Made by a program: the position numbers and the translations under genes
Part shown: piece after piece, positions 47,178-50,750 of the stretch
How the letters are laid out: every line of letters starts with the position of its first letter
Position numbering within the stretch: position 1 is the stretch's first letter
Source: an uncultured Bacteroidia bacterium
GTDB lineage: Bacteria; Bacteroidota; Bacteroidia; Bacteroidales; UBA932
Direction: 5' to 3'
DNA: 50,750 nt
Assembly (NCBI GenBank): GCA_902794005.1
Contig: CADBFO010000015.1
Coordinates: 1 to 50,750, forward strand
Notes under the pieces: model-generated
Seen by the model: only the letters and a program-made list of their open reading frames with translations
The model's database searches: none
What the model was told of the DNA's origin: nothing

Positions 47178-48641
47178 ATGTATTCTTTTCTGCTTAGCAT
47201 CGTCGCCCTGGTTCTGGGCTATGTTTTTTACGGGGCTTTCGTAGATCGGATGTTCGGCCCGGATCCCAATCGTCCTACGCCGGCCGTCACCAAAGCTGAC
47301 GGCGTGGACTTTATCCAAATGCCTTCCTGGCGGGTGTTCATGGTGCAGTTCCTGAACATCGCGGGTACCGGCCCCATCTTCGGCGCCATCATGGGCGCCA
47401 AGTTCGGCCCGTCCAGTTACCTCTGGATTGTCCTGGGCTGTATTTTCGCCGGCGCCGTGCATGATTATATGGTGGGCATGATGTCCCTCAGGCGCGGGGG
47501 CGTAGGCGTTCCCGAACTGGTGGGGGACTATATGAGCAAGGCCACCAAGGTTGTGATGCTCATTTTCTCCATTGTCCTGCTGGCACTGGTGGGCACTGTC
47601 TTTGTCTATAGCCCTGCGCTTATTCTGGGAGACATGGCCGGCGACGGCACTTCCCAGTCCATCATGCTCTGGGTCGGGATCATCTTCCTTTATTATGTCA
47701 TCGCCACCCTGCTGCCCATCGACAAACTGATCGGCAAGATTTATCCGGTGTTTGCCGTGGCGCTGCTGTTCATGGCCGTGGCGCTCATGGTGTGTCTGTT
47801 TGTCAAATGGCCGCATCTGCCCGAAATCTGGGACGGCCTGACCGGCTGGCAGGACAAGGCGGGCCTCAAGGACCAGCCCATCTTCCCGTGCCTGTTCATC
47901 ACCATCGCCTGCGGCGCCATTTCCGGTTTCCATGCCACCCAGAGCCCGATGATGGCCCGTTGCCTGGGCAATGAGAAACAGGGTCGGCCCATCTTCTACG
48001 GGGCCATGATTACGGAAGGCCTGGTGGCCCTTATCTGGGCGGCCGTGTCTTCCTGGTTCTTCTTCGACGGCGGCGCCGCCCAGGTGGGGTCGGACATTAC
48101 GGCATCGGCCCCGGCGGTGGTGACCAAGGTTTCGCAGGGCTGGCTGGGCGTCGTGGGCGGCATCCTGGCCGTTCTGGGCGTCGTGGCGGCCCCCATCACC
48201 TCCGGCGATACGGCCTTCCGCAGCGCCCGCCTCATCATCGCCGACTTCGTGCGCCTGCCTCAGAAGAAACTCGGCAGCCGGCTTGTGCTGGCCATTCCGC
48301 TCTTTGCGCTGTCGGCCCTCCTGCTGTGGTACAATATTTCCGACGCCAACGGTTTCAACGTGATCTGGCGCTACTTCGGCTGGAGCAACCAGGCCCTGGC
48401 CACCATCATGCTCTGGACGGCCACCACTTATCTCCTGAAGGAAAAGGACGGCTGGTGGTTCCTCGTGACTTATTTCCCCGCCGTGTTCATGACGGCTGTA
48501 TGCTTCTGTTTCATCCTGGTGGACAAAATCGGCTTCGGCGTGCCGCAGCAGTACACGCCCTTGCTGGCCGCCCTTTCGGTGGCGGGATCGCTCATCGGCT
48601 TCCATTTCCTGAATTATCATAAAAACGCAAAAAAATCGTAA
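47178..48641 (+). CDS. cstA: CstA-family peptide/pyruvate transporter (short form)
   Basis: A 487-residue inner-membrane protein with about 12 helices, of the CstA family (carbon starvation protein; CstA and its paralogue BtsT take up peptides or pyruvate in E. coli). Conserved elements are NIAGTGPIFGAIMGAKFGPS, WIVLGCIFAGAVHDYMVGM, FHATQSPMMARCLGNEKQG and SGDTAFRSARLIIAD. It is shorter than E. coli CstA (about 700 residues), lacking the extra C-terminal helices, as usual for the Bacteroidota group. It starts two bases after rsmD. Confidence 0.92.
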   Translation: MYSFLLSIVALVLGYVFYGAFVDRMFGPDPNRPTPAVTKADGVDFIQMPSWRVFMVQFLNIAGTGPIFGAIMGAKFGPSSYLWIVLGCIFAGAVHDYMVGMMSLRRGGVGVPELVGDYMSKATKVVMLIFSIVLLALVGTVFVYSPALILGDMAGDGTSQSIMLWVGIIFLYYVIATLLPIDKLIGKIYPVFAVALLFMAVALMVCLFVKWPHLPEIWDGLTGWQDKAGLKDQPIFPCLFITIACGAISGFHATQSPMMARCLGNEKQGRPIFYGAMITEGLVALIWAAVSSWFFFDGGAAQVGSDITASAPAVVTKVSQGWLGVVGGILAVLGVVAAPITSGDTAFRSARLIIADFVRLPQKKLGSRLVLAIPLFALSALLLWYNISDANGFNVIWRYFGWSNQALATIMLWTATTYLLKEKDGWWFLVTYFPAVFMTAVCFCFILVDKIGFGVPQQYTPLLAALSVAGSLIGFHFLNYHKNAKKS

Positions 48642-48642
48642 T

Positions 48643-50268
48643 ATGCTGGACAAAGAACGCGGGCTGTATGTAGCCCATTCCGAAAACGGACCGCTTTCCC
48701 TGGTGGGAAAGATGATCAACCGCCATGGACTCATCGCAGGAGCCACCGGCACCGGTAAAACCGTTACCCTGCAGGTCTTGGCCGAAACATTCTGCCAGGC
48801 CGGCGTTCCCTGCTTCATGGCCGACATGAAAGGAGACCTCAGCGGCATCTCCCAGGCCGGTAAACTCTCCGGCTTCATCGAGAAACGCCTGCCGGAATTC
48901 GGCATCTCCGACCCTCAGTTCCAGCCGTGCCCGGTACGCTTTTTCGATGTTTACGGTGAGCAGGGACATCCCATGCGCAGCACCATCTCCCGCATGGGGC
49001 CGGAGATGCTGGGCCGCCTGATGGACCTCAATGAAACCCAGACGGGCGTGCTGAACATCGTCTTCCGCATTGCCGACGACAACGGCCTGCTGCTCATTGA
49101 CTTGAAAGACCTTCGGGCCATGCTCAATTTCGTGGGACAGAACGCGGCGGAATACACCACGAAGTACGGCAATGTGACATCGGCCTCGGTGGGCGCCATC
49201 CAGCGCGCGCTGCTGGCCCTGGAGAACCAGGGGGCCGAAAAGTTCTTCGGCGAGCCGGACTTTGACATCTACGACCTCCTGCAGTGCGAGGGCGGCAAGG
49301 GCATCATGAACGTCCTTGCGGCCGACCGCCTCATGCTCCAGCCCAAGCTGTATTCCACCTTCCTGCTGTGGCTGCTGTCGGAACTGTATGCCACCCTGCC
49401 CGAGGTGGGCGATATGGACCTTCCCAAGCTGGTGTTCTTCTTCGACGAGGCGCACATGCTCTTCGAAGGCACCTCCAAGGCCCTCACGGACAAGATTGAG
49501 CAGGTGATCCGCCTCATCCGTTCCAAGGGTGTGGGCATCTATTTCATCACCCAGAGCCCCACGGACATTCCGTCCAACATCCTGGGCCAGCTGGGCAACC
49601 GTGTGCAGCATGCCCTTCGTGCCTACAGCCCCCAGGACCAGAAAGCCGTGAAAGTGGCGGCCGACACCTTCCGTCCCAACCCGGCTTTCAAGACGTATGA
49701 TACGCTGCTGGAGCTGGGCACCGGCGAGGCCCTGGTCTCCTTCCTGGACGAAAAGGGTACGCCTTCCATCGTGGAGCGGGCCAAGATCCTCTTCCCGCTG
49801 AGCCAGATCGGCGCCATCACCGAAGAGCAGCGGGCCGATTTGATCAAGCGCAGCCGTCTTTTCGGCCGGTACGACCATGTGATTGACCGCGAGAGCGCCT
49901 ACGAGCTCATTGTGGCCGCCACCCAGGAAGCCGAGCGCCAGAAGGCCGAAATTGAAGCTGCCGAGGAGGCCGAAAGGCAGGCTGCCATTGAGGCCAAGGA
50001 AGCCGCCCGGGCCGCCAAGGAGGCCGAAAAGGAAGCGAAGGAACGGGCCAAGAAAGCCAAGAACAGCATTGCCTCCAAGGTGCTGAAGAGTGTCCTCACG
50101 GCCGTCACCGGCGTGGCCGCCGCCGCTGCTGCCGACGCCATCACCGGCAAAAAGTCCTCTTCCAAGACTTCCACCACCAAGAAAGCCGTGACCAAAGCCA
50201 CCCGCAGCGCCACCAGCACCCTCACCAAGGAGCTCACCCGCAGCATCCTGGGGAATTTGATCAAGTAG
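48643..50268 (+). CDS. HerA-like ATPase, DUF853 family
   Basis: A 541-residue P-loop ATPase of the HerA/FtsK group (DUF853, YjgR-like). Walker A is GLIAGATGTGKTVTLQV (about 29-45), Walker B LVFFFDEAHMLFEG, and the arginine-finger region includes GVGIYFITQSPTDIPSNILG and RVQHALRAYSPQD. The last 110 residues are a charged Ala/Glu/Lys coiled coil followed by a Ser/Thr/Lys-rich tail. The cellular role of the family is not known; HerA relatives are DNA translocases, but no NurA nuclease is nearby. It starts one base after the cstA stop. A hairpin terminator follows at 50331. Confidence 0.9.
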   Translation: MLDKERGLYVAHSENGPLSLVGKMINRHGLIAGATGTGKTVTLQVLAETFCQAGVPCFMADMKGDLSGISQAGKLSGFIEKRLPEFGISDPQFQPCPVRFFDVYGEQGHPMRSTISRMGPEMLGRLMDLNETQTGVLNIVFRIADDNGLLLIDLKDLRAMLNFVGQNAAEYTTKYGNVTSASVGAIQRALLALENQGAEKFFGEPDFDIYDLLQCEGGKGIMNVLAADRLMLQPKLYSTFLLWLLSELYATLPEVGDMDLPKLVFFFDEAHMLFEGTSKALTDKIEQVIRLIRSKGVGIYFITQSPTDIPSNILGQLGNRVQHALRAYSPQDQKAVKVAADTFRPNPAFKTYDTLLELGTGEALVSFLDEKGTPSIVERAKILFPLSQIGAITEEQRADLIKRSRLFGRYDHVIDRESAYELIVAATQEAERQKAEIEAAEEAERQAAIEAKEAARAAKEAEKEAKERAKKAKNSIASKVLKSVLTAVTGVAAAAAADAITGKKSSSKTSTTKKAVTKATRSATSTLTKELTRSILGNLIK

Positions 50269-50330
50269 GTATCCGGAGGGACTCCGCTTCGCACTTTGCG
50301 CCGCGGTATGGCCCTCCCTCCCATGCGTTC

Positions 50331-50370
50331 AAGCACAGCCTTGGCTTCGGCCCCGGCTGTGCTTTCCCTT
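50331..50370 (+). terminator. Terminator of the HerA-like operon
   Basis: AAGCACAGCC (50331-50340) pairs perfectly with GGCTGTGCTT (50355-50364); the inner loop holds a further GGC/GCC stem, and TTTCCCTTT follows. The T run is interrupted, so efficiency is uncertain. Confidence 0.55.
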
Positions 50371-50488
50371 TGGGGCCGCCCCTTGCTCTCGCGGGGTGCA
50401 CAAACCCTTCGGAGGGCGTCCCTTCCTCTTGCCGTGTTGACATTCGGAGAGCCCCTTTGGGAATAAACGGGCGCAGTAGCTCTTGAGT

Positions 50489-50578
50489 GCTGCCATCGTC
50501 CCATTCTTTGGACCTATGACAGCATTTAAGGCGTTTTTTGCTGTCATCGTCCCATCTTTTGGACCCATGACTGCATTT
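50489..50578. repeat. Two 39-bp direct repeats, 12 bases apart
   Basis: GCTGYCATCGTCCCAT followed by YTTTGGACCYATGACWGCATTT occurs at 50489-50527 and 50540-50578 with five differences. The period is 51 bases, a multiple of three. Confidence 0.85.
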
Positions 50579-50698
50579 GATTATCCGGCGGAATTTCAGT
50601 AAATTTGAGAACGGAATCAAGTCCATAACAGATAAACCAGAAAATATAGAGTGTAAGCATTCGGTGAACCCCGTGTAGGGATTCGGTTCGAGAAGTTG

Positions 50699-50706
50699 TA
50701 GTTTTG
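50699..50706 (+). promoter_or_regulatory. Promoter core at the right edge, possible gene start at 50736
   Basis: TAGTTTTG is a perfect TAnnTTTG core; 29 bases later ATG (50736) opens a frame reading MQDSP that runs off the window. Between them lies a CGGAGA/TCTCCG hairpin. Whether a gene follows cannot be seen. Confidence 0.3.
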
Positions 50707-50750
50707 CAAGTTTGGTCGGAGATTCTCCGACGAAGATGCAAGATTCTCCG

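Larger units (their letters stand above)
50269..50750. other. Non-coding right end with repeats and possible element boundary
   Basis: No supportable gene body. It holds the terminator of the HerA-like gene, a pair of 39-bp direct repeats (50489-50527 and 50540-50578), a promoter-like core TAGTTTTG (50699-50706) and, at the end, a CGGAGATTCTCCG palindrome (50718-50730) with ATTCTCCG repeated at 50743. The open minus-strand frames here look fortuitous. Confidence 0.55.

Noticed and set aside
50489-50578. CRISPR array
   Set aside because: Only two imperfect 39-bp repeats with a 12-base spacer, no cas gene and no leader.
50544-50741. 65-codon minus-strand frame at the right end
   Set aside because: It crosses one repeat and the edge hairpin, has no promoter and no recognisable family; not supported as a gene.

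Overview
The window looks like a stretch of chromosome from a GC-rich member of the Bacteroidales (Bacteroidota). The reasons are: many start regions preceded by the Bacteroidota promoter core TAnnTTTG; almost no Shine-Dalgarno sites; lipoprotein signal peptides on many exported proteins; and families typical of the phylum (DUF3822, DUF4783, the rSAM/lipoprotein pair, a GPH symporter next to GH3/GH36 glycosidases, a 187-residue-class ECF sigma factor beside rsmG). The genus cannot be fixed from sequence reading alone. Most of the window is dense housekeeping DNA with 4-bp ATGA overlaps and overlapping convergent 3' ends. Two AT-richer patches (about 1-3.6 kb and 28.26-30.04 kb) look acquired.

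Region by region: 1-3.6 kb is a small defence/toxin-antitoxin patch: a truncated TA-like gene, a secreted orphan, an XRE-MntA/HepT pair, and a DUF6922/AbiEii pair whose toxin gene is broken by a 16-bp tandem duplication. It ends at a tRNA-Leu(UAG) gene. 3.7-8.9 kb holds prmA, a giant AsmA-like protein and a creatininase-family enzyme. 9.0-11.7 kb is an operon of an NtrC-like regulator without a DNA-binding domain, cmk and ispH. 11.7-13.2 kb is a divergent radical SAM/lipoprotein pair around a 16-bp palindromic promoter. efp, hrpB, a DUF4783 gene, rlmH, a large NtrY-like kinase and a serine hydrolase lipoprotein follow. 22.2-28.2 kb carries an alpha-galactosidase (GH36), a beta-glucosidase (GH3) and a sugar symporter, a small galactoside/glucoside utilisation set without SusC/SusD.

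28.26-30.04 kb is a mobile-looking unit: a RAYT-type HUH transposase and a winged-helix-like companion, bounded by two strong palindromes that share stem and tail but have oppositely oriented loops. Next come rpmH, rsmG, an ECF sigma factor, polA and ettA on the minus strand, then an EEP-fold hydrolase lipoprotein divergent from a glycerophosphodiesterase. 37.5-45.1 kb is one long minus-strand operon (nrnA, two FKBP-type lipoproteins, a MATE transporter, a cytidylate-kinase-like protein, a beta-lactamase-fold hydrolase, a double-domain esterase). 45.2-50.3 kb runs on the plus strand: a membrane-anchored unknown, DUF3822, rsmD, cstA-like and a HerA/DUF853 ATPase. The last 480 bases are non-coding with a 39-bp direct repeat pair and what may be the edge of another mobile element.

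The most unusual items are the RAYT unit with flipped hairpin loops, the rSAM/lipoprotein pair with its shared palindromic promoter, the doubly damaged AbiEii toxin, an intergenic repeat read in frame inside polA, and a recurring pattern of promoter cores only 5-7 bases from the start codon, which predicts leaderless mRNAs.
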